A stretch of DNA of 64,000 nt from Hyphomicrobiales bacterium (GTDB lineage Bacteria > Pseudomonadota > Alphaproteobacteria > Rhizobiales > Rhizobiaceae): contig UBTY01000022.1 in the NCBI GenBank assembly GCA_900468535.1, forward strand, positions 1-64,000, given 5' to 3'. The notes below the pieces were generated by a model that was given only the letters and a program-made list of their open reading frames with translations, searched no databases and had not been told where the DNA came from. Every line of letters starts with the position of its first letter. Position 1 is the first letter of the stretch. Positions 24,047 to 33,604 of the stretch are shown here, piece by piece. A program made the position numbers and the translations under genes.

Positions 24047-25393
24047 GTGACAAGACAAATCCGACTAGGCGCGTTTCTGCCAGGTGGTGGCCAGCACATC
24101 GCCTCATGGAGGCATCCAGACCAGCCCGTCGACGGCGCAACGAACCTGCAGTTTCATATCAAGCTCGCCCAGGAAGCCGAGCGCGGCCTTTTCGACGCCT
24201 ATTTCCTTGCCGATGGGCTCGCGGTCGCTTTCGGTGGTGGTATCGAAGGCGGAAACGCAAGGGTCGTGGGGTTTGAACCGGTCACGCTTTTTTCAGCGCT
24301 TGCGCCCTTTACCACGCATCTCGGTTTCATCGCCACGGCGTCGACGACCTACGAAGAGCCCTATTCGGTGGCGCGCAAGTTTGCGTCGCTCGATCTGATC
24401 TCCGAAGGCAGGGCCGGGTGGAACGTCGTTACAACGGCGACTGAAGCGGCCGCACGCAATTTCAATCTGGACCAGCAGCTTCCGCACGCAGCGCGCTATC
24501 GTCGCGCAGCCGAACATGTTGCTGTCGTCAAGAAACTTTGGGAAAGTTTCGAGGATGATGCTTTCCTTCGCGATCGGGAAAGTGGCGTTTACTTCGATGT
24601 CAGCAAGGTTCATCGCACCAACCACCGCGGTGAGCATTTCAAGGTCGAAGGGCCACTGAATGTCAGCCGGTCGGCGCAGGGCCATCCTGTCATCGTGCAG
24701 GCGGGCCAATCCGATGACGGCCGCGATCTCGCGGCAGCCACCGCCGAGGTCATCTTCACCGCGCACCAGAAGCTTGAAACCGCGCAAGAATTCTACCGCG
24801 ATATCAAGGCACGCGCTCGTGCCCATGGTCGTGATCCATCCCACGTTCTGGTCATGCCCGGCGTCTCTCCCTTCATTGGCAGTACCGAGGCTGAAGCCCG
24901 CGAGAAATACGAACGCCTGACCAGTCTGATCGTCGAGGAAGATGGTCTTGCGCTGATCAATACGCTCAGCGGCGGCGAACTCGATCTTTCCGGCGTCGAC
25001 CTTGATGGACCCTTGCCGCCGGCGCCGCCAACCGAAGGCATGAAAAGCCGCCAGGACCTGATCCGCCGCATTGCCGACGAGAACAATTTTTCGATCCGCC
25101 AGCTCTATCAATGGATCGCGTCTGCAAGGGGACACTACACGATCGTCGGCTCGGCCGTGCAGATTGCCGACACGCTCCAGGAATGGTTCGAAAACGAAGC
25201 GGCGGACGGCTTCAACATTTTGCCGCCCTGGCTGCCGACAGGTCTGACCGACTTCGTCGATCTCGTCATCCCGGAACTTCAGCGACGAGGTCTCTTCCGC
25301 ACCGCTTATGAGGGCAAGACACTCCGCGACAATCTCGGGCTTCCTTTCCCGCGCACCCGCTGGGAAAGCACCCATTCTGAAGCCGCAGAATAG
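24047..25393 (+). CDS. FMN-dependent monooxygenase, NtaA/SnaA/DszA type
   Basis: 448 residues of the bacterial luciferase-like flavin monooxygenase superfamily, NtaA/SnaA/DszA branch. RQIRLGAFLPGGGQHIASWR, AERGLFDAYFLADGLAV, LISEGRAGWNVVTTATEAA and HPVIVQAGQSDDGRDLAA are characteristic. It would use FMNH2 and O2 on a small organosulfur or amine substrate; with Ssu-like transport genes behind it, an alkanesulfonate or sulfone is plausible. GTG at 24047 is 6 bp after GAGGAGG, much better than the ATG at 23993. No flavin reductase gene is adjacent. Confidence 0.9.
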   Translation: MTRQIRLGAFLPGGGQHIASWRHPDQPVDGATNLQFHIKLAQEAERGLFDAYFLADGLAVAFGGGIEGGNARVVGFEPVTLFSALAPFTTHLGFIATASTTYEEPYSVARKFASLDLISEGRAGWNVVTTATEAAARNFNLDQQLPHAARYRRAAEHVAVVKKLWESFEDDAFLRDRESGVYFDVSKVHRTNHRGEHFKVEGPLNVSRSAQGHPVIVQAGQSDDGRDLAAATAEVIFTAHQKLETAQEFYRDIKARARAHGRDPSHVLVMPGVSPFIGSTEAEAREKYERLTSLIVEEDGLALINTLSGGELDLSGVDLDGPLPPAPPTEGMKSRQDLIRRIADENNFSIRQLYQWIASARGHYTIVGSAVQIADTLQEWFENEAADGFNILPPWLPTGLTDFVDLVIPELQRRGLFRTAYEGKTLRDNLGLPFPRTRWESTHSEAAE

Positions 25394-25419
25394 CCGTCAT
25401 CCAACAAGGAGACATCGAC

Positions 25420-26265
25420 ATGGCAGTCAACGATGAACAGCAGGCCGTACTGCACGACTTTCAGGGCGTGTCGTTCTGGAAAGAGGGCGCAGGCAAAGAG
25501 CTCCTGTCGCTCGCTGGCAACGTCTTTTCACGCTGGGGGCTGCTGATTGTGTTCGCTGTCTTCTGGCAGGTGGCACCGACACTCGGCTGGACGAACAAGG
25601 CCGTGCTGCCGCCGTTCAGTGTCATCGTCCAGGCGCTCTGGAATGGGATTACTGTCGGTACATTCTCCAACGATATCTTGATCAGTCTTCAGCGTGCAGG
25701 CATCGCGTTTGGCGGGGCCATCATCGTCGGCATACCGCTTGGTTTGTTCATGGGCCAGATTCGCATCATTGAACGCGCGCTCGATCCTATCCTGCAGCTT
25801 TTCCGCCAGACGTCTGCGCTCGCCCTCTATCCGGTCTTCATCTTGCTGCTCGGTCTCGGAGAGGCGTCAAAGATCTTCGTAATTTTCTGGGCAACGCTCT
25901 TTCCGATCCTTCTTGCGACCATCGGCGGGGTCAAGCAGGTCGACCCCAAGCTCCTGGAAATGGCCCGCGTCTATGGCGCCAACAGCCTGACGATCTTTCG
26001 CCGTGTCGTACTGCCAGCGGCTCTCCCCCAGATCTTTGTCGGTCTGCGGCTTTCCGCGACGACTGCACTTCTGTTGCTGATTGCCGCCGAGATGATTGGC
26101 GCGAACTCCGGCGTCGGCTTCCAGGTCATGAACGCACAGTACAATTTCCAGATCCCGATGATGCTTGCCGCAATCCTGCTTCTGGCGCTGCTTGGGCTGT
26201 CTGCAAACTTCCTTCTCGAACGCCTGCAAGCCAGGCTTTGCCGGTGGTCTCAGGTCAAGAACTAA
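25420..26265 (+). CDS. ABC transporter permease, SsuC-like
   Basis: 281 residues with about six membrane spans. The BPD-transport inner-membrane region shows EMARVYGANSLTIFRRVVLP AALPQ-type EAA loop sequence around the middle and a final hydrophobic LLALLGLSANFLLERLQARL. Family members import sulfonates, nitrate or taurine. It follows the monooxygenase gene by 26 bp with an AAGGAG site, and precedes the binding protein and ATPase genes, all probably one operon. Confidence 0.9.
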   Translation: MAVNDEQQAVLHDFQGVSFWKEGAGKELLSLAGNVFSRWGLLIVFAVFWQVAPTLGWTNKAVLPPFSVIVQALWNGITVGTFSNDILISLQRAGIAFGGAIIVGIPLGLFMGQIRIIERALDPILQLFRQTSALALYPVFILLLGLGEASKIFVIFWATLFPILLATIGGVKQVDPKLLEMARVYGANSLTIFRRVVLPAALPQIFVGLRLSATTALLLLIAAEMIGANSGVGFQVMNAQYNFQIPMMLAAILLLALLGLSANFLLERLQARLCRWSQVKN

Positions 26266-26324
26266 CACCCATGCTGTCTCAGTGCTCATGAGAGTACCGA
26301 CCAACTAAACTTCAGGAGATTGAT

Positions 26325-27329
26325 ATGCATATTCTGCGTCGTTCGGGCGGTCGTGCCCTTGCGCTTTCAGCTGGCCTCTTCCTTGCTGCTTCCGCCCAGT
26401 TCGCTGTCGCTGCCGAACCAGAACCGGTCACGATCCGTTTCCTCGCCAGCCAGGGCGGCCTTGCCGCCCACGAACTGGCCGACGCGCTCGGTTACTTCAA
26501 AGATACCGGCATTACACTGAAAGATGTCGGCTATGCCCAAGGCGGCCCGGCATCGCTCTTCGCGCTCGCCTCCGGCGACGTTGAACTTGGAAGCGCTGCG
26601 ACGGCGGCCGTCTTGAATTCTGTTGCTAGCGGTAACGACTTCGTCGCCGCTTACGCTTCGAACGGGATCAACAAGACGACCGAGAGCATCTTTTATACGC
26701 TTGAGGGCAGCCCGATCCACTCGATCAAGGATCTTGCCGGCAAGACGATCGCCGTCAACACGCTGGGCGCACATCTGGATTACACGATCCGTGAGGCGCT
26801 TCATTCGGTCGGTTTGCCGGAAAATGCGGCAAAGCTCGTCGTTGTGCCTGGCCCACAGCTTGAACAGGTCCTGCGTTCGAAACAGGTCGATATTTCTGCC
26901 TTTGGCTACTGGCAGAAGACCTTCGAGGGAGCCGCCCTCAAGAATGGTCCGCTGCAGAAGGTTTTCGGTGACACCGATGTTCTTGGCGAGATCGCTGGCG
27001 GTTTTGTGGTCCTGCGTCGTGATTGGATCAAGGAACATCCCGAAGCTGCCAAGACCTTCGTCGAAAAGTCCGAGGCCGCACTCGAATATGCCCGCCTCCA
27101 TCCCGAGGAAACCAAGGCAGTCATTGCCAAGGTGCTCGCGTCGCGCGGCGAAAACGCCGACATCGCTCAGTATTTCACGGGGTACGGTGTGCGCGAGGGC
27201 GGCAAGGCCGTAACCCGCGACCTGCAGTTCTGGATCGATATCCTTGCCCGCGGCGGTGTCCTGCAACCGGGCCAGCTGAAAGCGGAGGATATTCTCTACA
27301 ATCCTGCCAATTTCGCGGTCGCCAACTGA
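26325..27329 (+). CDS. ABC transporter substrate-binding protein, SsuA-like
   Basis: 334 residues with a Sec-type signal peptide (HILRRSGGRALALSAGLFLA then AASAQFAVAAEPEP). The mature part is of the NMT1/SsuA class: VTIRFLASQGGLAAHELADA, LKDVGYAQGGPASLFALASG, DLAGKTIAVNTLGAHLDYTI. It would bind an organosulfur compound in the periplasm and deliver it to the permease. Located between permease and ATPase genes. Confidence 0.9.
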   Translation: MHILRRSGGRALALSAGLFLAASAQFAVAAEPEPVTIRFLASQGGLAAHELADALGYFKDTGITLKDVGYAQGGPASLFALASGDVELGSAATAAVLNSVASGNDFVAAYASNGINKTTESIFYTLEGSPIHSIKDLAGKTIAVNTLGAHLDYTIREALHSVGLPENAAKLVVVPGPQLEQVLRSKQVDISAFGYWQKTFEGAALKNGPLQKVFGDTDVLGEIAGGFVVLRRDWIKEHPEAAKTFVEKSEAALEYARLHPEETKAVIAKVLASRGENADIAQYFTGYGVREGGKAVTRDLQFWIDILARGGVLQPGQLKAEDILYNPANFAVAN

Positions 27330-27339
27330 GGTGAGGAAC

Positions 27340-28110
27340 ATGAGCGTTGCTGAACCGGTAACACGTGGCGAAGTCACGATCCGAAACCTTTCCAAATCAT
27401 ATACGCTGAGGGGCCGCCGTCTCGACGTTCTCCAGGGTGTCAGCAATCAGATCCGCGCTGGAGAAAGCCTTGCAATCGTCGGCGCATCAGGCTCCGGCAA
27501 GACCACGCTGCTGCGTGTGCTTGCCGGCCTGGAAGAGGCCGACCGCGGAGACGTGCTGATCGACAGCAGTCCGGTTCGAGGAGTTGGTGGTGACCGGGCC
27601 GTCATCTTCCAGGAGCCGCGGCTGCTACCCTGGCTAAGCGTGCTCGACAATGTTGCCTTTCCGCTTGAAAATCGCCGTCTTCGCAAGTCCGAGGCTAAAG
27701 TGATCGCCAGACACTACGTCAAATTGGTTGGCCTTGCGGACTTTGCGGATGCATTCCCATCGCAGCTTTCGGGCGGCATGGCGCAACGTGTCGGCATTGC
27801 CCGGGCGCTCGCCGTCAAGCCGGAGATATTGCTGCTCGACGAGCCATTCGGCGCACTCGACGCAATGACCAAGATCACGATGCAGGAAGAGCTGGCACGC
27901 ATCTGGCGCGAGGAAAGAGTGACGATGGTCCTCGTCACGCATGACCTTGAAGAGGCTGTCTATCTGGCAGATCGGGTTCTGATCCTTCCTAAGGAAAAAG
28001 GCGGTCGAACACGCGAGATCGAAGTCAACCTTCCAAGACCCCGCAATCGCAGCGAGCCGGGCTTTGTGCGACTGCGCGAGCAGCTTCTCAATGAATTTGG
28101 CTTGCATTGA
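27340..28110 (+). CDS. ABC transporter ATPase, SsuB-like
   Basis: 256-residue nucleotide-binding subunit. Walker A is IVGASGSGKTTLLR, the signature is QLSGGMAQRVGIARAL, Walker B is LLLDEPFGALD, and the H-loop is VLVTHDLEEAVYLADRV. The order monooxygenase-permease-binding protein-ATPase suggests one sulfur-scavenging operon. The ATG at 27340 follows GAGGTGAGG at suitable spacing; the frame also opens at a GTG 9 bp earlier. Confidence 0.93.
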   Translation: MSVAEPVTRGEVTIRNLSKSYTLRGRRLDVLQGVSNQIRAGESLAIVGASGSGKTTLLRVLAGLEEADRGDVLIDSSPVRGVGGDRAVIFQEPRLLPWLSVLDNVAFPLENRRLRKSEAKVIARHYVKLVGLADFADAFPSQLSGGMAQRVGIARALAVKPEILLLDEPFGALDAMTKITMQEELARIWREERVTMVLVTHDLEEAVYLADRVLILPKEKGGRTREIEVNLPRPRNRSEPGFVRLREQLLNEFGLH

Positions 28111-28303
28111 GGACGCTTCGGCAGGTGTAGCCCTACACTGGACCGCGGCGCAGCCATTGCACGATAGATGTCCAAGCGCGTGCTCAATTTGAAAGCACGT
28201 GCTCGGTCGCCCGTCGCGCGAGATGCTATTTTAAAAGGCGACCCCCTTCACCGGCTAGCTTGGGCGAGGCGGTTTCCGTAATAATTTCAATCGTCCGTTT
28301 GCC

Positions 28304-28319
28304 TGGCACAAATACTGCA
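28304..28319 (+). promoter_or_regulatory. Sigma-54 promoter of the second nitrate reductase cluster
   Basis: TGGCACA-N4-CTGCA, close to the -24/-12 consensus (GG at 28305-28306, GC at 28317-28318), 34 bp before the first ANTAR hairpin. The layout copies that of the narK operon. Confidence 0.7.
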
Positions 28320-28352
28320 TCCCTTGTGATTGTCGCCACGGGCGACTGACAT

Positions 28353-28449
28353 AGCGTCCAACGGCGGACGCTTCATAGCAAAGCTGCTGATCTGAAACCG
28401 GCGCCTCATTCGGGGCGGCTGATTTTTGATCAGCAGCTTTTTTGTTTTT
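28353..28449 (+). promoter_or_regulatory. Second ANTAR-responsive leader RNA (NasT target)
   Basis: P1 at 28353-28372 is AGCGTCC-AACGGC-GGACGCT, a perfect 7-bp stem with an A1/G4 hexaloop. P2 at 28377-28388 is AGC-AAAGCT-GCT, also A1/G4. The P2 loop and 3' side form the 5' arm of the following terminator. The hairpins correspond one-to-one with those at 10.9 kb, with compensating base differences in the stems, supporting common control by NasT. Confidence 0.85.
28380..28449 (+). terminator. Regulated intrinsic terminator before the nitrate-reductase-associated gene
   Basis: AAAGCTGCTGATC (28380-28392) pairs perfectly with GATCAGCAGCTTT (28428-28440), followed by TTTGTTTTT. It overlaps ANTAR hairpin P2, so antitermination by NasT would allow readthrough into the genes at 28526 onward. 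Confidence 0.88.
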
Positions 28450-28525
28450 GGCCCCTTAGCGCGGGCCCGCGGAGATGGCGACGAATGCTGGTTGGGAATG
28501 CAAAAGGCGCGAGAGGAATGTCACG

Positions 28526-29011
28526 ATGAAGGAGCCTTTGACGACCTTTGACTTCGAGAGTGATTTCGCAGGCAGCCTGCGCTGCATACCCATGGCGGTG
28601 CGGTTCAAGCTGGATCTTTGCGGCATCAAGTTGTCGCTGCGGCAGTGGAGCCGTTTTGGTGAGCAGGAACGCCGGTGGCTGCTTGAGCAGCCGACTACTT
28701 CGCCCACCGAAGTGGCGCTCTACCGCACAACGCTCACCGAGTTTATCGCGAGATGTACCGGCGAGCCGGCCAAGTCGATTGATGCCGCCGAGGAAGTGGC
28801 ATGGGCGGTAGCCAATGAGGTGCCAGAGGCTGTGACAATCCAGGCGACTTCAAGAGGTGTGATGCCACCGACAGCCGACCAGTGGTGCAAACTGACCGAC
28901 CTCCAGCGCTTCGCCCTCCTCAAGTTGACACGACCGGGGCACGACAATGAGAACTTCGTCCCGGCGATGCTTGAGTTCGGGATCCTGTCAGAGCTGGAGG
29001 ATGTGCTGTGA
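28526..29011 (+). CDS. Nitrate reductase associated protein
   Basis: 161 residues of the nitrate-reductase-associated family (Nitr_red_assoc). The diagnostic stretch is FESDFAGSLRCIPMAVRFKL followed by DLCGIKLSLRQWSRF. Members occur beside nitrate reductase genes in cyanobacteria and proteobacteria; their biochemical role is not known. Here it overlaps the next gene by 4 bp and lies behind the second ANTAR leader. Start at 28526 (MKEPLTTFDF) matches family N-termini. Confidence 0.88.
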   Translation: MKEPLTTFDFESDFAGSLRCIPMAVRFKLDLCGIKLSLRQWSRFGEQERRWLLEQPTTSPTEVALYRTTLTEFIARCTGEPAKSIDAAEEVAWAVANEVPEAVTIQATSRGVMPPTADQWCKLTDLQRFALLKLTRPGHDNENFVPAMLEFGILSELEDVL

Positions 29012-32000
29012 CATCAGACAGCAAGTCCGTCAAAGGCTCCTGTCCCTATTGCGGCGTCGGCTGCGGCATCGTCATGGAAATCAAGGACAACCGTGTGGTC
29101 AAGGTGTCCGGTGACAAGACACACCCGACGAACTTCGGACGGCTGTGCACCAAGGGCAACACGTGCGGCCAGGCGATCGCCGAATCTGGTCGGATGGACA
29201 GGGCGCATATGCGCTCCACACGGGGTCAGGATCAGCTTCCAGTTTCCGTCGACAAGGCGATCAGTGAGACCGCTCGGCGCTTGAAGACAATCATCGAACG
29301 CGATGGGCCGGACGCTGTTTCCTTCTATGTCTCTGGTCAGATGTCGCTGGAGGCGCAATACCTCGCAAACAAGCTCGCCAAGGGTTTCATACGGACAAAA
29401 CACATCGAATCCAATTCGCGGCTCTGCATGGCAAGTGCTGGCAGCGGCTACAAGCTTTCGCTGGGGTCCGACGGCCCGCCCGGCTCGTATCAGGATTTCG
29501 ACAAGGCCGATCTGTTCTTCGTGATCGGGGCCAACATGGCCGACTGCCATCCGATCCTGTTCCTTCGTATGATGGATCGCGTCAAGCAGGGAGCGCGGCT
29601 GATCGTGGTCGATCCGCGGCGAAGCGCCACCGCGGACAAGGCCAGTCTCTTCCTGCAGGTGAGGCCAGGGACTGATCTGGCGCTGCTCAACGGGCTCCTC
29701 CATCTGATCGTCAAGAATGGTCACACGGACCCTGCCTTCGTCGCCGAATTCACCGACGGCTGGGAGCAGATGCCGGACTTTCTGGCCGAGTATTCGCCAG
29801 AGAAGGTCTCCGAGATCACAGGAATTCCGGCCAGCGACATCATCAAGGCGGCGGAAATGATCGGCACGTCGCCCGAGGTGATGAGCTGCTGGACGATGGG
29901 TCTGAACCAGAGCACACACGGCACCTGGAACACCAATGCGATCTGCAATCTGCATCTTGCCATGGGTAAGATCTGTCGTCCGGGCAGTGGTCCGTTTTCC
30001 CTGACGGGTCAGCCGAACGCGATGGGTGGCCGGGAAATGGGCTATATGGGGCCGGGGCTTCCGGGCCAGCGTTCGACTCTTGTCGAAGCAGATCGCGCCT
30101 TCACGGAAGAACTCTGGAAGATCCCGCACGGCAGTTTGCGCGCAGAGGCGGGAGCAGGAACCGTCTCCATGTTCGAGGAGATGGCTGCCGGCTCGATCAA
30201 GGCTTGCTGGATCATCTGCACCAATCCGGTTGCGTCAGTCGCAAACCGCGACAATGTCATCCGCGCATTGAAGTCCGCCGAACTGGTTGTGACGCAGGAC
30301 GCTTACCTCGATACCGAAACCAATATCTACGCCGACATCCTCTTGCCCGGCGCCCTCTGGGCGGAAGGCGACAGCGTAATGATCAATTCCGAGCGCAACA
30401 TGACGCTGACCCCGAAGGCCATTGACCCGCCTGGCGAAGCTTTGCCCGATTGGCTGATCATCGCGCGGGTCGCCTGCGAAATGGGTTATGCTGATGCTTT
30501 CGACTATGCTTCGTCGGCCGAGATCTTCGAGAGATCAAACAGGCATGGAACCCGAAGACCGGCTATGACATCCGAGGGGCAAGCCATGAGCGGTTGAGGC
30601 TTGGACCTCTGCAATGGCCTATCGCCTCTCCCGAAGCCCTCGATCGCAACCCAATTCGCTACATCAACGACGGCGTCAGCCAGGAGCGAAAGAGCACGAC
30701 CGGGGGAGAGCAACCGCGGCTCAGCTTCGCGACTGCCTCCGGCAAGGCTGTGTTCTTTCCGCGCCCGCACATGGCGCCGGCGGAAATGCCCAGTCCGGAG
30801 TTTCCGATCGTGCTGAATACGGGTCGTCTGCAGCACCAGTGGCACACGATGACGAAGACCGGCAAGATCCCGACGCTGAACAAGCTCAATCCCGGCCCCT
30901 TCGTGGAAATCCATCCCGAAGATGCCGCGGAGCTTGGTATCGCGGACAAGGACAGAATTGAGATTCGCTCCGCGCGTGGCAAGGCGATCCTGCCGGCCGT
31001 CGTCACCGACCGTGTCCTTCCGGGAAACTGTTTTGCACCTTTTCATTGGAACGACAGTTTTGGTGACGACCTTGCCGTCAATGCTGTCACCAGCGATGCG
31101 GTCGATCAACTCTCGCTGCAGCCTGAATTCGAGTTCACTGCCGTTGCGATCCGGCTCGTCGAAAAAGCGCTTCCATCCAAAGAAGAGATCCCCTCTGTGC
31201 ATTCCCTGCCCAGTACGATAGCCGAGCCCGCGAAAGTCTCCTTGCCGCCCGTCGCACCGGAGGTTGCTGCGTTGAGTGCCCTGACGGGCATAGGCCTGGC
31301 GCCGGCTCCACAGTTTTCGCCGGCGGAGCAGATCTATCTCCAGGGCTTCATGACTGGCGTCAACGCCTCGGTTGCCATGGGAACGTTGGATCTCCCGGTT
31401 TTACCGGACAGCGCTCCCATGGCAGAAGAGCGCCGGTTGCTCGTCGACGGCATGCTGGCAGGCCTCTTCTCGCGACGTCGCGTCAATTCCGTTGCGGCTG
31501 CCTTGCCGCCCTCGGTTCCCGTGATCAGTGCTTCGACAGAGACGACGGCTCCTGCCATTCTGATCGCGTGGGCGTCGCAGACCGGAAACGCTGAGACCGT
31601 AGCGTCAAATTTTGCAAAGCGTCTCGAGGCGAAAGGCCAAATCTATCGCCTGTCGCCGCTTGATACGTTATCGCTCGGCGATCTTGCCGGGGCGACGACT
31701 TGCTTGTTTTTCGTCAGCACATTCGGTGATGGTGATCCTCCGGACAACGGCGCCGAGTTCTGGAAAACCCTGAACGGTGAAGCGGCACCTCGCTTGGGCA
31801 ATTTGCGTTACGCGGTGTGTGCGTTCGGAGACAGCAATTACGATCAGTTTTGTGGATTTGGACGCAAGCTCGACGAACGTCTTCAGGCTCTGGGCGCGCA
31901 CCGTCTCGCGGAGCGAGTTGACTGCGAGCCGGAGTATGAAGCCTCGGTGATGCCTTGGAGTGACCAGCTTTGCGAGATGTTGCAGCCGGCCAAGGTTCTC

Positions 32001-33197
32001 GAGTTTGCGGGTACGTCGTCCAAGACAGATGCAATAGTCATGGTGCGGCGGACATCCACCGTAGCCCTTCCACAAAAGCCCGCCTTCAGTCGAAAATCGC
32101 CCTATTCGTCCCGGCTGCTGGTGAACAAGCGTCTGACGTCGGATGAGAGCGCCAAGGAGATCAGACAATTCGCGTTCGACCTCGGCGAAGGAGAGCTCAG
32201 CTACGAGGCAGGTGATGCGCTGGGCGTTTGGCCGAGCAATTGCCCTACGCTGGTCGAAGAGATTTTGACGACGCTGAACCTGAGAGCCGACAGTCCTGTT
32301 TCGGTAGAGGGATTGGGTGGGCTGCCTCTCGAGGAGGCGCTCGAAAAGCACTTCGAACTCGGACGAGCGAGTGGCGATTTCGTGAAATGGTGGGCTTCCG
32401 TATCAGGGAGCAATGTTCTGTCGGAGATCCACTCCGGCGAACGGGCGGACGTTTCACGCTGGCTCTGGGGCAAGCAGATTGCCGACATCGTCTCAATAGC
32501 CCCGGCCGGTATCGGGGCACAGGAATTCATTGACAACCTGAAACGTCTGCAGCCGCGCCTCTACTCGATTTCCTCGAGCTCCAAGGTGTGCCCGAACGAC
32601 GTTCACCTGACAGTCTCCGTTGTCAGATATGCGAATGGAAGAGCGAACCGGGCAGGGACCGCATCGGCGTTCCTCGCCGACCGGGCGGCGGCTGGCGACA
32701 TTCCGATCTTCATTCAGCCTTCCGCGCATTTCCGGCCGCCAAACGATCCCGGCACGCCGGCGATCATGATAGGACCGGGAACTGGTATCGCCCCGTTCCG
32801 GGCATTCCTCCAGGAGCGCGAAGCGCGCGGCGCTAGAGGAAAGAACTGGTTGTTCTTCGGGGAACAGCATCAGGCCAGTGACTTCTACTATCGTGACGAC
32901 CTCGAACGTTGGACAAAAAGCGGCCACCTGACGCGGTTGGACCTCGCCTTCTCTCGGGACCAGGATGCCAAAATCTACGTACAGCACCGAATGAGCGAGT
33001 ACGGTGCCGAACTGTTTAAATGGCTAGAGGAGGGAGCTCACTTCTATGTTTGCGGTGATGCCAGCCGAATGGCGAAGGATGTCGAAGCGACGCTCAGGGA
33101 GATTGTCGCGTGTCACGGCAACATGTCCAGCATCAAGGCCGAGGAGTATGTAAAGGGGCTCGCGGCGGCAAAGCGATATGTGCGGGATGTCTACTGA
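29008..33197 (+). pseudogene. Nitrate reductase-diflavin reductase fusion, frameshifted
   Basis: One gene of about 1396 codons read in two frames. Frame one, 29008-30597, gives a NasA-like half (SCPYCGVGCGIVMEI, FGRLCTKGNTCG, SLTGQPNAMGGREMG). Near 30531 the expected GAGGAGATC appears as GAGAGATC, one G short. Frame two continues [20 protein letters not shown] and reaches 33197, completing the molybdopterin domain ([17 protein letters not shown]) and then a CysJ-like reductase: flavodoxin ([32 protein letters not shown]), FAD domain ([11 protein letters not shown]) and NADPH domain ([31 protein letters not shown]). The intact form would take electrons from NADPH directly. It could be a sequencing error, a true mutation or two subunits. 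Confidence 0.85.
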
Positions 33198-33234
33198 TTG
33201 CGCCTGAAGGCCGTTGAGCCAAGGCCTCGACGAT

Positions 33235-33267
33235 CCAGGCGGACCCACTCGATCCGCCTGGTTGTTT
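33235..33267 (+). terminator. Intrinsic terminator after the fusion nitrate reductase
   Basis: CCAGGCGGA (33235-33243) and TCCGCCTGG (33253-33261) form a perfect 9-bp stem with a 9-base loop, followed by TTGTTTT. It ends the second nitrate cluster, 38 bp after the stop. Confidence 0.85.
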
Positions 33268-33274
33268 TGCAGGC

Positions 33275-33595
33275 TTACTCGTTTATGCGAATGCGACCGC
33301 GCATGTTCGGATGGAAGCGGCAATAGTAATCGGCGGACGCGGCCCCCGTTACGATCGTCGACGCAGATTTGTGAGGAGGGATTATCACATCGAACGCGCC
33401 ATCGGCCGTCGCGGTATGTGCCATGACATCCTTGTTGATCCATTCGATCGTATCGCCGACGTGGGCATCAACCACCGCCGGCGAAAAGACCAACTTCTCG
33501 ACAGTGATCGTGATGGTCGCCGCATCGACCGGAAACACCGGCATGACTACCGCGAGGACTGCTCCGAGAACCGCATTCTGATGAACTGAGGGCAT
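33275..33595 (-). CDS. Cupredoxin (amicyanin/plastocyanin-like), exported
   Basis: 106 residues with a signal peptide (AVLGAVLAVVMPVFPVDAAT). The blue-copper fold has the expected ligands: His in DVMAHTATADG and the Cys-His-Met set in YYCRFHPNMRGRIRI. A periplasmic electron carrier or copper-binding protein. Last gene of a leftward set ECF sigma - DUF4142 - cupredoxin. Its redox partner is unknown. Confidence 0.88.
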   Translation of the reverse strand: MPSVHQNAVLGAVLAVVMPVFPVDAATITITVEKLVFSPAVVDAHVGDTIEWINKDVMAHTATADGAFDVIIPPHKSASTIVTGAASADYYCRFHPNMRGRIRINE

Positions 33596-33604
33596 CGTCG
33601 TTCC

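Noticed and set aside
28170..28210. GTGC/GCAC-rich inverted sequence upstream of the second sigma-54 promoter, considered as an NtrC site
   Set aside because: Half-sites are in the wrong orientation and spacing for the NtrC consensus.
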